Notes: generated by a model not told the origin, from the letters alone. A DNA stretch of 64,000 nucleotides from Symbiodinium sp. CCMP2592 (GCA_905221615.1 CAJNDT010004002.1:594501-658500), one strand, 5' to 3'. Shown: positions 31,740 to 42,828, counted from the stretch's first letter. Made by a program: numbers and translations.

Positions 31740-31844
31740 TGGTTGGTGACATAAATCCTGCATTACCTTAAGGACCCTAAACTATGGGAACTATGGTATA
31801 TTCCTTATCATGGGTAATGCAGGATTTATATCATCAACCGTATG
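31740..31844. repeat. MITE-like family C, intact copy
   Basis: GGTTGGTGACATAAATCCTG at the left and GGATTTATATCATCAACCGT at the right; the centre GGACCCTAAACTATGGGAAC matches 25.8 kb. Confidence 0.85.
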
Positions 31845-31931
31845 TAGGCCCGATGTTGCAGACTTTCAAAAAACAGGCTCGGTCAAAGCTTTCAGTCATC
31901 CCTGCAGTCCTAGCCAAGGCCCCAATTCCCT

Positions 31932-31990
31932 CCAAACCCTAAACCCTGAACCCGAAACCCTAAACCCTAAACCCTAAACCTAAACCCCGA
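31932..31990. repeat. Telomere-like array, CCCTAAA strand
   Basis: About seven CCCTAAA-type units, three of them exact in a row. Confidence 0.8.
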
Positions 31991-32287
31991 GACCCGAGAA
32001 TCCCCCGGAGCCTGCAGCCCAAAAGAGGCGTTTGTTCTCGGGGGTCGGAGTGCTCTTTCGCGCACGATGAAGCTGACGTCCGCCTCTTGACTTGATCTTA
32101 CAGTAAACCCCATAAAGTTGGAAACTGGATTAAGGCCAAATAGTGCTAGGATTCCCGATACATTATATACTCTTAAGGCTGGAGGCTCTGGGGTTTCCAA
32201 TTTTTGGGCTGCTACTGCTACTGTATACGGCTCAGGGGACGTCTGGCTCGGAGCTTAGGGTTTAGTGCTTTAGGGTTTTTGATTTAA

Positions 32288-32405
32288 TGTAGGAACCTGA
32301 TTAAGAAACCCTGGGCCTATAACCCCAGAATAGTAGGGTTCATAAAAGGAACCGGAACCCTAGTATGATTATAAAGGCCCAAGGTTTCTTAATCAGGTTC
32401 CTACA
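32288..32405. repeat. MITE-like family E with perfect 22-bp terminal inverted repeats
   Basis: Starts TGTAGGAACCTGATTAAGAA and ends TTCTTAATCAGGTTCCTACA. Pairing continues inward through TGGGCC/GGCCCA. Only one copy was found in the window. Confidence 0.88.
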
Positions 32406-32938
32406 GTAGAGTTTCCAGTGTTTATTTCGGGTTTAGACAGAGCTCGGGCTGGGGGTTCGGGCGGCTTCGGTACAAAGAGTTCTCGAAAATGGCGACCTGA
32501 GGATTCTGGGTATTTATAGCTTTGCCGAAGAGAGAACCTAAACGGGGTCTCTTGTCAGAGGCGCATAAGGGTTTAGGTTTCAGAGTTTGGGGTTGATAGG
32601 GTTTTGGCTTTCAGATTTAGGTTTTAGGGCTTAGGTCATGGGTTCAGGGTTTAGGGTTTCAGGGCTAAGCCCACTTATGGTCCACTATTGTTGCAACAAT
32701 TTCCGGATTGTGTGGAGTTGAGGGCTTCGAGGTCTCTTTTGCGGGGGTAAAGTTTAGGATTTCGGGTGTAAATCCTAGGGTTGGCTTGGGGGCATGTGGG
32801 TGTACGGATATATTGCCTTGCTCATTCTAAAGCCACGGGAGCTAAATCCTTGCAAGTCCTCGCTAACTGTGATTTCGCCGAGTCCCGAATCAGACACGTA
32901 GCTATGGCTGCATGATACTCCACCTCCACCGTTCTCAT
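32406..32938. other. Degenerate telomere-like words, no gene
   Basis: GGGTTTAGG and TTTAGGTTTTAGGGCTTAGG variants over 32560-32680; the rest is featureless. Confidence 0.4.
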
Positions 32939-32939
32939 A

Positions 32940-33020
32940 ACTTGGAGGATCAAGGGTCTTAGTACGCAAGGTTATATGTAGCTTAATTGAAACTGTAAAT
33001 TAGATAACTATGAGTATAGT
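32940..33020. repeat. MITE-like family B, left half
   Basis: AACTTGGAGGATCAAGGGTC then TTAGTACGCAAGGTTATA matches the family B left arm; the right arm is absent. Confidence 0.6.
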
Positions 33021-33504
33021 ATGCAAACTTCAACCCGAAATCCCAAGCCATAGCATCCCTCGACCTCGAACCCCCAAGCGCAAAAACGTTTGTTGAGACG
33101 AAAGCTCGAGCCTTTTAAACACTGGGCTGTAGGATGCTGTTTAGGTAGGCTACAGGACGTGGAGCATGATTTCGGTGCCCTGAAACCCTCGAGCCTGAAT
33201 CCTAAACGCCCAGGTGACAAGCCAAACTTCTACAAAACCCGGCTGTGCGAAGCGTTCAGGTTGGTGCTCAGGGCTTGCAAAAGAGGTTAGGCCCCGTTTC
33301 TACATACAGGGTGCTGCTAGGGGGTATAAGGGTTTCACAAGGTGTTTCTTGTGAGGCTTTTGAAACAGGGAGTTTGGGGTTCCGGCTTTCGGGCTGAGGG
33401 GTTCAACTGTAGGGTGGGTGTCGGGGACGTGTCTGCCTGAGTGGCTGCAGGTTAGACGTCATCCGCCAAGAATCATCCTTCATTGATAGTCGCTGTTCAT
33501 TCAG

Positions 33505-33630
33505 TGCTTGGAGGATCAGGGGACTTGGTAAGTAAGGGAATAAGTACCCCAATTGGGGTTGTACGTATTTATGTGTACAGCTACTGCACTTTATTTCTAA
33601 ATCTAGTTACTAAGTCCCATGATCCTTGAA
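33505..33630. repeat. MITE-like family B, copy
   Basis: TGCTTGGAGGATCAGGGGAC to CTAAGTCCCATGATCCTTGA, centre ACCCCAATTGGGGTTGTACG. Confidence 0.8.
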
Positions 33631-33741
33631 GCGTGTGGCCACACACAAGCTAAACCAACGGGTTACTCGCCGCATAGCTGGACCCAACACCAGATTTCTT
33701 GAGAACGCGGGAAAAGAAAGCTCGGAACCCCAAAAGCAAGC

Positions 33742-33860
33742 GCATAAACCCTAAAACCTTCAACTTAACCCTAAACCCTAAACCCTAAACCCTAAACCCT
33801 AAACCCTTAACCCTAAACCACTGAAAGCTGAACCCCAAGCCTCTAAACCCCGAAAGCCAT
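33742..33860. repeat. Telomere-like array, CCCTAAA strand
   Basis: Six consecutive CCCTAAA units near 33770-33810, flanked by degenerate ones. Confidence 0.85.
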
Positions 33861-34223
33861 AACCCCTGACTACGGCCTGGCAACTAGCAGGTGATCACGT
33901 TTCTCGAAAGAAGCTTCGAACCGGCCGAGCTGAATTTAGATAGGGTTTGGGGTTTAGAGTTTAATTCGGGCTTAGGGTTCGAATCAGCCCGCTTCAAATT
34001 CTATCCCAAAGGTTGCTCTCAATGAGCGACTTCTTCATCAACCCCCTATGCCTACAGCCGAATGCAGGGTAAGTAATGGAAGGACACTTCAATGAGAAGA
34101 GCTGGTATGAAGGGAACCCGGATTCGGATTTTAGAAGCCATCCTGGTGGTCAAACCATTTTGGTCTCCAACCTGTTTGGGGCTTCGTGAATTTGGGCTAT
34201 GGTTCGGGTTTTGAGATGTCCTT

Positions 34224-34327
34224 GTGGGTGGTTGTCAAAATCATGGTCCCTTTTTGGTTCGTCATTACAATACGGCACCTAATATTTAGGGTACCCAAAA
34301 AGGGACCATAATTTTACTACCCATGTA
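34224..34327. repeat. MITE-like family F, copy 2
   Basis: GTGGGTGGTTGTCAAAATCA at the left, AATTTTACTACCCATG at the right, and the same CACCTAATATTTAGGGTACC centre as at 10.44 kb. Confidence 0.8.
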
Positions 34328-34905
34328 GGCTTCGAAGCCGGGGCCTTTAGGCTACACGACTCAGTTGTGCTCGCTCGACCGATTTTGAACTAGACCTGTT
34401 TGAGAGTTTGACTTCGGCATAAAGCCACACAAGGATATGCAGGCCTGGGTTTCTGCAAGGTATCTATCAGAAACGAAGCCAGTAATTAGCTAGTAGTTTG
34501 TATTCAGTTCGAACCTTCACTGGCAAGCCCTCACGGAGCTCAGCAGTTGAGGTTGAAGCTTCTGGTTCACGGCCTTTTCGACGTAAGCTTTCCAACTTCG
34601 GGTTCATGCATCAGGAGTTCCGGGTGCGTAGTGCCACATGGACAGGAGAAGCAGGTGTCCTCGAGGCGCAACGGCATGGCATGTCTTGCAAGATTTCAGT
34701 CAAGCTGCTGCGAGGGTCGAGATAGAAAGGCTCTATGTGCATCTGTTGCTGTTGAGGGCTACCGCCACCACGTCTGCTTTTTGAAATGGTTGTTGCAGTA
34801 CCAACAAGGACAGTAAGGATCACAAATCATGGTAACTGCTACACTGCTTCTAGATTCTAGTCCTCCTAGTTCTACTCGTACTTCAAACTGTATTCACTAG
34901 TACTA
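34328..34905. other. No gene seen
   Basis: Overlapping open frames of 70-90 codons on both strands, none with recognisable features. Confidence 0.35.
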
Positions 34906-34909
34906 GTTG

Positions 34910-35052
34910 TTGCAGCAACAGGAGGAGGAGCAGGAGCAGTAGCAGGAGCAGTGACAGCAGCAGTACATAGCAGCAGCAGCAGTAGCAGTAGCAGTCGCAG
35001 TGGCAGTGGCAGTGGCAGTAGTGATAGTAGTGTAGCAATCTAGTAGTAGTAT

Positions 35053-35109
<57 letters not shown>

Positions 35110-35235
35110 CAGTAGTAGTAGTAGTAGTAGTAGAAGTAGTAGTGGCAGTAGTGGCAGTAGTAGTAGTGGTGGTAGTACTAGTAGTGGGAGTAGCCACTAC
35201 TGCTACTTTTGCTGCTACTGCTACTGCGACTTGCC
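34910..35235. repeat. Compound (TAG/CAG/TGG)n tract
   Basis: TAG units dominate at 35040-35165, CAG and GTGGCA units flank them. It is the reverse-strand equivalent of the CTA/CTG region at 26.6 kb. Confidence 0.85.
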
Positions 35236-35737
35236 GCCGGCACTGCAACTGCGACGTGCCACTGCCACTGCCGCTGCCTACGGCGCCGACTGGTGGGCCA
35301 TCGCCAACGGCGATTCATAGTAGCGGAAATATGGTCGGGTCAAGTCAAGACTGCCAGACGTCCAATCGTATGTGTCTGGATCCCCCTGGTGTTGATTGGC
35401 AGTCACTGAAAAGCAGCCACCCGGAATTCACGTGTCTGTTCTGCCAACCAGTTTCACAATGCCTTGGGCTTGCTTACGCCCCAAGACAGGTTTCATTAGG
35501 TCTGGGGCTATGCTCGGGTTGCGGGTTGCCACGCTTCTTTGGCCAGCACAAGTCCGAGCAGTAGAAGGCTCCAGGCCGAACAGCGTCAGGTTCGAGTCTA
35601 CGAGTCTACGTTTAGCATGTTTACACCCATGTAAACGTCGTTTGGAACTTCGGGCACCAGGGACCGTGGAGCCCGATAATGGGAAGCCGCAGAATCCTCG
35701 AGGACTTTGCAGTTTCTAGATCTCGAACCCGGGAGTA

Positions 35738-35834
35738 ATGTAGGGAACTAAAATAATTGCCTATACTATTGTGGGTTCCTTCTTATGTATATAGTACAAT
35801 ATACACCAAAAGCCTATTCAAATTACTAAGGCCC
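35738..35834. repeat. MITE-like family D, copy
   Basis: GTAGGGAACTAAAATAATTG at the left, AAGCCTATTCAAATTACTAA then GGCCCC at the right. Confidence 0.65.
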
Positions 35835-35944
35835 CAAGCCCAAAGCAACAATCAAGCGCTCCAAGCTTCAACGATCAACTCGATGAGCCTGGCACAGGGA
35901 AGGACTGCCAATTTGCACATGGCGGCAACTTGAAGCAAGCAGAT

Positions 35945-36015
35945 GCTGTCCCTTTTTAGATTCCGAATATAGTACGGCACCCGGGAAAAAAAGGACCTTG
36001 AAAGGTACCCTAGCT
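35945..36015. repeat. MITE-like family F remnant
   Basis: GTCCCTTTTTAGATTCCG, then ATAGTACGGCACCC and AAAAAAGGACC, the family F order with losses. Confidence 0.5.
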
Positions 36016-36364
36016 GAATAATAGGAGTTAGTACTTTAGTAGCTGTAGATACCATAGAAGTTGCATTTTCTTGTATCCGCTCTGTGTCAGTATGTGCTGG
36101 TCATTGACCGTGCTTGTGGGATTCTTTTGTTCTGGTAGCTTCATGTCACAATGGCCCAGTTGCCAGGTCCAGTTACTAAGCAGGTCATGAAAAGGCTCGT
36201 CACTAGACGGTGTGAAGAATGGTGTGGCCTGTGCCACGAGTCCTTCCAGTTCCTGCATTTGCACCACCACCCCGTCCAGACCAGTGTAAGCATTGTCGTC
36301 GGACCACGGTCAGCCTTAGAAGCTAGAAGCATGTCCATACGGGCGACGAAGCCGCCGAGACGAC

Positions 36365-36790
36365 AGCAGTAGCAACAACGGCCCGCTGCATCGTTGCCAG
36401 CAGTAGCCAGCAGCAGTAGCAGCAGCACCACCACCACCAGCACCATCAACACCACAGGCACCCCATTACCGCGATCATCACATCATCAACTACAGACATC
36501 GTCGTCGTTATCATCACCCTCACCAGAATCAGCCAGCAACGTCGTCACCATCATCACCATCATCATTAGCAGCATCATCATGTCGATCATCAGAGTCATA
36601 ATAGTCATCATCAAAATCATCAGCTCCATATCATTGTTTTGCAAACTTTCCCCGTATATCATCATGGTCGTCACGACCACACCTCCAATCCTGGTTATCC
36701 TCAATCTCGCTGTCGCCACCGTCATCACCACCGTCACCACTGCGACAAGCACCGCCTTCATAACCATCATCATCACCCTCAACGTTAGTT
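36365..36790. repeat. CAG/CCA/ATC triplet-rich region
   Basis: CAGCAG and CACCACCACC at 36400-36450 grade into ATCATCATC variants to 36790. Both strands stay open; no gene is inferred. Confidence 0.75.
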
Positions 36791-37247
36791 CCTACCAACC
36801 TACGGTACGTGCGCAGTGCGGTCAATGATCTTAAAAACAGTCCTTGAATCATGATGAGGTCTACACCGCAGTTTGGCAACAGTGCAGCCTAAATCAAAGA
36901 GTTTGGCGTGTGCAACTTGCTTTCCCTATGGATAATCCTGTATTCTACTCACACTCTTGCACGACCTGCACGAGTCTTTTTGGCTAGCGTTTTGGACCTT
37001 TTCAAAACCGGTTGAGGATCCGAAGCCTACCGATACCTTTCGAAAATGCTGACCTCACGTCGTGGTCTTCTAGGCTTACAGAATACTAGACGTTTAAGCG
37101 GGGCTCCTTTTCGAGTTTGGTCAGGAACCAATCATGAAAAGCCTTCCCCGAACTCGAAAACTTTGCCGGCGGTCCGCAAAAGACAGTCGTCTTACCAGGG
37201 GAAGAGATGAAGAGGATTGCTGCAGCAAGGACATCTCTGGGCTTCGG
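36791..37247. other. No gene seen
   Basis: Plain sequence; a 72-codon minus-strand frame (37086-37304) runs into a family A element and is not supported as coding. Confidence 0.35.
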
Positions 37248-37336
37248 GGCATACCCTAAGGCCCCATAGTAGTTCCTTTTAGGGATTACCTTATAGGATT
37301 CCAAATATGAACCACAAAAGGGAGCTATTCTGGGGC
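37248..37336. repeat. MITE-like family A, best copy
   Basis: ACCCTAAGGCCCCATAGTAG then TTCCTTTTAGGG pairs with CCACAAAAGGGAGCTATTCT then GGGGCCTTAGGGT; about 30-bp arms. Confidence 0.85.
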
Positions 37337-37377
37337 CTTAGGGTAGAGCTTAGGGCTCCAGGGATGGGTAGGATTCA

Positions 37378-37448
37378 GAACTTTTGGGTTTAGGGGTTTA
37401 GGGGTTTAGGGCTTAGGGTTTAGGGTTTTAGGCTTTAGGGTTTTGAGC
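37378..37448. repeat. Telomere-like array, TTTAGGG strand
   Basis: About nine TTTAGGG-type units. Confidence 0.8.
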
Positions 37449-37540
37449 TTCATGGCTTTTTGAATGTGGGTTGTAGGATGCAATGTCATTATAGCGACCC
37501 GAGCCGGATGATGGGCTCATGTCGAAACAAGGTCTATAGG

Positions 37541-37560
37541 ATGTGTGTGTGTGTGTGTGC
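37541..37560. repeat. (GT)n microsatellite
   Basis: About nine GT units. Confidence 0.85.
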
Positions 37561-38446
37561 TTGCCGTAAGGGTTTAGCAGGAAAGGTCCGAGTTTCCGGG
37601 GCTTCTTCTGTGGCAAGTTACGGGCCCTCCTTGCTTTTTTCTTGTGTTAGCATTCCAAGCGAAGGGCTTCATTAGGGTTTAGGGTTCAGGGCTAAGGATT
37701 AAGGGTGCCAAAGAATTGCAAATCGGAGGTGGATTCATAGATAAGGCCTCCTAAGCCCTGACAAGCCTGGAGAAATCACCGCAGACCCCTTTTTCGGGGC
37801 TGGTGGGAGACCCCATGATCACGAAGATGCTCCGCTATACTAGATCCGGGGGCTGTGGTGTAAGAGACATCGATGCAGATTCGTCGTACCAATGAAAGTC
37901 GCATCAACTTGGTACCTTGTGACCCTTGACATTGAGTAGATGGTTTCACGAGGTAGATGTTTGCCCGTTACCCATAAGCATAAAGCCCCAAACCCTGAGC
38001 TCGTCGACCGCTATTGTAGCTTACGAATCTTTAACCCCACACTATAAAGCCTCACACCCGGAAAAAGCCCGTTAGCCAAGTAACTTTTGCAAAAGGTTCG
38101 TCATCCGATATAAACTTCACCCTGGCCACCCACGCCCCCTGCAAGGTTCTTGCTTTTATCATCTTTTATCCAAACATTGGAGTTGGCATATTCACGTGAT
38201 GGAGATGATGACGATACCAAGATGTCAGGATCTCGATTCCAGTCCCGTTTTGGTTGGGTTCCTTCGGTCCTTCGGCTCAGCATCTTTGCTGTCTGGACTC
38301 TCGAAGCGGCCTCTGAAAAGACAGCTGGGCTGCGAAGAAGTGGCTTTCGTTGTTTAGGTCTTGGCATAAAACCTAAAAACTCCTAACCCTAAACCCTAAA
38401 TCCTAAACGCCTGAAGAACTCGTGATCGTCTTTAGCGCTCCTTAGG

Positions 38447-38480
38447 CTAGATACCCTAAGGCCCCACAGTAGTTCCTTGT
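38447..38480. repeat. MITE-like family A, left half only
   Basis: AGATACCCTAAGGCCCCACA then GTAGTTCCTT ends abruptly. Confidence 0.6.
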
Positions 38481-38584
38481 GCACGCCTCCCATGGCGGCG
38501 AGGAAGAAAGAGCGGCGGGCAAAAGCAAAATCGCGCCCGTGGCCAGGCACGCTCAGGGTTGAGGCTTCAGGTTTTGGGGCTCAT

Positions 38585-38790
38585 GTTATGGATTTTGGGT
38601 TTAGGGTTCAGGGTTTAGGGTTTTAGGGTTTAGGGTTTAGGGTTTATGATTTAGGGTTTAGGGTTTAGGGTTTAGGGTTTAGGGTTTATGATTTATGGTT
38701 TAGGGTTTAGGGTTTAGGGTTTAGGGTTTATGATTTAGGGTTTAGGGTTTAGGGTTTAGGGTTTAGGGAGTTTAGGGTTTAGGGTGCGTG
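38585..38790. repeat. Best-preserved interstitial telomere array, TTTAGGG strand
   Basis: About 28 units, most exactly TTTAGGG, punctuated by TTTATGAT variants at regular spacing (about every 35-50 bp), showing secondary amplification. TTTAGGG is the plant-type telomere repeat, also used by dinoflagellates. Confidence 0.93.
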
Positions 38791-38846
38791 TGTGCACGGG
38801 ACTACTTACGTAACACACGAAGCCAAAGACGCATCTGCCTTCCCCT

Positions 38847-38950
38847 AAGAGTCCATGTGCCCAAATAGTATATACATGCGTTTTAAAGAACTCCCTTCAC
38901 AGCTGCAATATTGGGGCCAAAGTACAAACTATTTGGGGCAGATGGACCCT
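38847..38950. repeat. MITE-like family J
   Basis: AGAGTCCATGTGCCCAAATA at the left and TATTTGGGGCAGATGGACCC at the right are inverted repeats with a few mismatches. Confidence 0.75.
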
Positions 38951-39021
38951 TAGGGTTCAGGCAAAAGATCCGACTCCACAATCGAGCCTCAGCCTTCTCT
39001 TACCCGCATGGATCGGGAGTC

Positions 39022-39128
39022 CAAATGGGAGTTTCCGAATATTAGGGGTACCTTAATTTGGGGTCCTGATGAGGATCCTGCTAGTTAGGGTACAATACGA
39101 GGGTCCCCTGTTTTCGGGAATTTCCAAA
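39022..39128. repeat. MITE-like family G, copy 2
   Basis: AAATGGGAGTTTCCGAATAT at the left, CTGTTTTCGGGAATTTCCAA at the right, centre GAGGATCCTGCTAGTTAGGG. Confidence 0.75.
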
Positions 39129-39840
39129 CCTTGCGATCCAGCAGCTAAGTGACTGCTGGCGCTGAAGCTCGAAACACCGAGAAGACGAGCCTGAACCATT
39201 GCTAGTATGTCGAGCCCGTGAGTAGTGCAAAGGCCCAAAGGGTCCAAAGTACCTATGTAGTAGGATGTAGGATTATATGTATATAGGGTGTTTATATTCT
39301 TCTTCCGATGGTGCAAAGTTTCTGGAAGCCCACGGGTGCCCGTATGTGCTAGCGCTGATTTACAGGAGCTGCACAGAAATCAGACCCTCCCGAACTAAAC
39401 GGCGGCTACGAGAGCCAAAGGCCGTATCTCCAGCGCTCAAAATCAAACATGCGAAACCTAGGAACATAGCATCAGCTAAAGCACTACAGGGGTTCTACTA
39501 TGCGTAGCAGAACCCGTAGAGACCGGCTACAAAAGCATTCAAAGTCCTGAGCTTATTCCCCCAGGGGTCGGGGGAGGCGAACTGCAAGACCAAGCCCCAC
39601 ATGGTTGCATTAAATCAACCATGCCCGCTCCGACATACGTGCCGTGTACAGTGACAGCATATATACTGCGCAAACGACGAACAAGAGATCAGTTCGCATA
39701 GGGAACTGCAGCGATTCGCTCAGCAGGTCAACCCAGGTTGCACGGTCGAGCATATTGGCAAAGTAAATGGTTTTCACACTGCACTGAGAAACAAGTCACA
39801 AGCATTCACAAGCCTCCGAACTTACAATTTGGCAAGGCTC
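39129..39840. other. No gene seen
   Basis: One end of family H near 39232-39262; otherwise no structure and no supportable open frame. Confidence 0.4.
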
Positions 39841-39845
39841 ACTTT

Positions 39846-39990
39846 TTCGAGAAAGCTCTTGCTCCACAAGCGCCTCGACGGTCACAGTTGGTTCGGCGAT
39901 GAACAGCGTGCCCCAACGCAAAATCTCTATCTGCACGAGGCCGCACGGCTCCCACGTAGCAGCACTGATCTGTCCAGAAGCTGCTGGATG
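39846..39990 (-). pseudogene. Exon-like block downstream of the FNIP-like repeats
   Basis: The minus strand reads WEPCGLVQIEILRWGTLFIA and on to LVEQELSRK, a normal-looking coding texture ending at AAAAAGTGAGCC, a good GT donor. It lies just 3' of the leucine-rich repeat block, in a different frame, so it may be a spliced exon of the same gene or part of a decayed one. Confidence 0.4.
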
Positions 39991-40025
39991 GTCGGCTGCC
40001 CTCCTGGCCCCGGTGGAGCGCATAA

Positions 40026-40565
40026 CTAAGCCAAACTCCGCAGGCTACTGGGTAGTTGTGTTCTCTCCAGGCTCTGGCTGAACTCGCAGCCAAGCATCAA
40101 ACTCTGCAAGTTGCCAGTCAAACTCCACAGACCAACGTTGAACTCGCCACCAAACATCAAACTCTGCAAGCTGTTGGGTAGTCGGCTGCCCTTTAGGCTG
40201 CGGTTGAACGCATAACCAAACGTCAAACTCCGCAGGCTACTGGGTAGTCGGCTGCCCTCTAGGCTCCGGTTGAACGCATAACCAAACGTCGAACTCCGCA
40301 GGCTGCTGGATAGTTGGCTGCTGTCTGGGGTTCCGGCTGAGCGCATTGGATGCGCCCTTTGCGCGGTAGCTGCCAGTCTCCAAGCCAGCAGACAGGAACG
40401 TCGTTGCGACGCACATGGCGAACCCCACCACGAAGGGCAACGACAGGGTTCTGGGGCACTACGATCTTCTCCCGCCGGTGGGAGCAATTCGGGCCCTAGG
40501 GTTTCTATATATTTTATCTTAGGAATTACTGTTATGGTTTGGGGAAGTATCCTCCCGAGTAACAA
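40026..40565 (-). pseudogene. FNIP-like leucine-rich repeat gene fragment
   Basis: On the minus strand about four 23-residue repeats of the form LPSSLRSLTFGYAFNRSLEG occupy roughly 40340-40028. This matches the FNIP/leucine-rich repeat pattern (LQSLTFG..FNQSL.. in many protist proteins), used for protein-protein binding. Upstream, coding texture moves to another frame: one frame over 40237-40440 reads PFVVGFAMCVATTFLSAGLE, a possible membrane segment. I see no continuous gene, and the repeats lie on one strand of a repeat-rich region, so a pseudogene or a few exons of a spliced gene are both possible. Confidence 0.6.
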
Positions 40566-40589
40566 CCCAGGCCCGAGTCTTTGCTAGAT

Positions 40590-41380
40590 TTTGCAGCCTT
40601 AAACCCCTAACCACATCGATTTTGTGGCCTTAAACCATTGAGCCCACCACCTGCAACCTCTGAAGCCCTAACCCGAAACCCTAAACCCCAAAACATCCCT
40701 AATGGCTCCAGATGCGCCAGCTGCTTCTTCCACAAGCAGTCAGGCTTCTGGCTTCGGTCATGCAGAGGGTTGCGCGTTTAGGGTTTAGGCTTTTCTGTTG
40801 AGGAGTATCGGTGTTTCTTAGGCTTTCAACGAGTATACAGTAGGGTTGATGATTGTTATGAAGTATTTGGATCAAAGGGTGTTGAGAGGATTATGTTGCA
40901 GGGTGATTAGAAGATGAAACTGTTCGAAAGGAGTACAAGGTTCTAAGATGGCTCTGTGCTGTCTCCCTACCAAGTCGATCTAAGGTAGGGCTTACTCAAA
41001 GGATCAGGGATCTAGCAACTGAGGTTATGAATACGGTAACTGTACTTATATTTGTATATAACTTATAACCCGAATTAGGATAAGGTCCTCGGTGTAGGAT
41101 GCTGGCCATGAGGCTGCAAGTTCAATTAAAGACTGCTCCGTTTGCATATGCGGGCCAAGAGTCTGGTGTCTGAGTGTTTCGGTCTACAAATTTCGAGTGA
41201 GGTCTTGTGATAAGTAGCCTAACCGGGATTCTAAGCAACACTAAGTCCCATGATCCTTTATGCATATTTAGACATGCCATAGACGGCACCTTCCATGCGC
41301 GGAGCAAGTCTCCTTTAGCCGAGGCCCTTCTTGCGGTGCTCTGCAGTCTTCCGGGTATGTCCGCACTCGCCAGTTGATAA
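40590..41380. other. Family B remnants, no gene
   Basis: AAAGGATCAGGGATCTAGCA (40997) and ACTAAGTCCCATGATCCTTT (near 41240) look like the two ends of a diverged or interrupted family B element. No supported coding region. Confidence 0.45.
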
Positions 41381-41484
41381 TATAGGGGCTTCAATAATTA
41401 CCTGTGACTTTGGGGGGCTCCTTGTTATGATTATAGTATCCTTTACCCCAAAAGCCTATTCTGCTTATTAACGCCCCCATATTG
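41381..41484. repeat. MITE-like family D, copy
   Basis: ATAGGGGCTTCAATAATTAC at the left, CAAAAGCCTATTCTGCTTAT then TAACGCCCCCATA at the right. Confidence 0.7.
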
Positions 41485-42116
41485 GATCTCCAAACTGCAC
41501 TTCCCGGCGCGTACAACATCAGACAACGTGCCTCAAGGAGTTGGGTGTGTCAATGTCGGGGGCTGAAGCATTACTAACTTTAGTCGTTCTTCTTCATACT
41601 ATACTCCCCAAACCCCTACTCCCCCAGTAAGGCCCCTATATTGATGCTATCGGTTCTGGGGGAACCAGCTCCTTGCCCCAACCACGCGGAAGCGTTGAGG
41701 TCACCAGCAAGGACCCTTATGGGATTATAGGCCCTTATTAAAAATGAGTACTAGTAGTGAAAGCAAGGTTTTGGGGGGTATGCTACAGTATAGTTATGTA
41801 GGAAGTACATGTGTCCCTACATCCCCCCAACTTATTGCCACCCAGGCCCCAAACTTGAAACCCTATAAACCCTAAACACCATGACCCTAGCGAGCCCGAA
41901 ACCCTCAACACAACCCGTGTCTCACGGAAGACCCGGTCTATCTCCGTCCAGAGAGCCTTCTGAATAGGGTTTAGGGTTTCATAGAGTTTAGGGGTTCAGG
42001 GTTTTGGGGGTTCAGGGTTTAGGGTTTTAGGGGTTTACGGGTTAGGGCTGGAGCCCTAAAGTGCTGCACAGCAACTACCCTTTGGGCATATAGGGACCAG
42101 CAACGCCAAGAGCCGG
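41485..42116. other. Telomere-like words and repeat scraps
   Basis: A family D right end occurs near 41610-41645, and TTTAGGG-strand words occur over 41955-42055. No gene is supported. Confidence 0.5.
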
Positions 42117-42211
42117 AAACCTTAGTATGGAAGCCTGAAGTAGTCCTTCGCTTCCTTGTTATAGCATACTATGCCCGACAGCCCATTCCAATTATTCAGG
42201 CCCCTTTACCA
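42117..42211. repeat. MITE-like family D, diverged copy
   Basis: ACCTTAGTATGGAAGCCTGA at the left, CCCATTCCAATTATTCAGGC then CCCTTT at the right. Confidence 0.5.
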
Positions 42212-42539
42212 GGCACAGAAAACCCCTAAACCCTAAAGCCTAAGCCGAAAGCCCTCATCAGGGTCCTTTGATGTCGAGGGACAAGGACGATGGGGCGTCG
42301 ACGCCCGAGTGACATGCTAGGGCTTAGGGTTTAGGGTTTCGGGTAGGGCTGGCCGGGCACAGGGTTTTAGAGGATTAGAGTTTAATGTCTCTTTGGGGAA
42401 GTGGTCGGAGTGGGGCAGGGCTTATTGGCTGAGGTTCGGGGGTTTATATGGTGTAGGGTTTTGTCGGCGTGGAACGCGTCGTGAATCCAGCTCTTGTGCT
42501 GGAAGTGCTGCTCAGAGCTTTGAGGGCTTGCGGTTTAGA

Positions 42540-42625
42540 CAAGGGCCTTAGTATTTTGGTGGTTCCTTATTATAAGCATAGTATAATATACCCCAGAATC
42601 CTATTCTTATTATTAAGGCCCCTAG
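42540..42625. repeat. MITE-like family D, copy
   Basis: AAGGGCCTTAGTATTTTGGT at the left, ATCCTATTCTTATTATTAAG then GCCCCTA at the right. Confidence 0.7.
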
Positions 42626-42724
42626 GTTGGGGCCCAGAAGGTTTAGGATTTCCGGGCAGTGACGGGTGTTTGGAGCTTCAGCAAAATGCTGCTGCTGGAA
42701 GCTTCATCCAGGAATTCTCTTCGT

Positions 42725-42828
42725 ACGGTTGATGATATAAATCCAGCATTAGCCATCATAAGGACCATGCCATAATTCCCATGGTTTAGGGTCCTTAAGG
42801 TAATGCAAGATTTGTATCATCAACCGTA
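42725..42828. repeat. MITE-like family C, copy with inverted centre
   Basis: TACGGTTGATGATATAAATC at the left, ATTTGTATCATCAACCGTA at the right. The centre (CATAATTCCCATGGTTTAGG then GTCCTTAAGG) is the reverse complement of the centre at 25.8 and 31.75 kb, i.e. the element is inserted the other way round. Confidence 0.8.

Noticed and set aside
8100-35600. tRNA B-box-like words (TTCGAATCC near 8114, GTTCGAATC near 33977, GTTCGAGTC near 35590)
   Set aside because: No paired acceptor or anticodon arm could be built around any of them.
10692-42055. Chromosome end (true telomere)
   Set aside because: Telomere-type repeats occur in both orientations, are degenerate and have single-copy DNA, MITEs and genes on both sides; this is interstitial.
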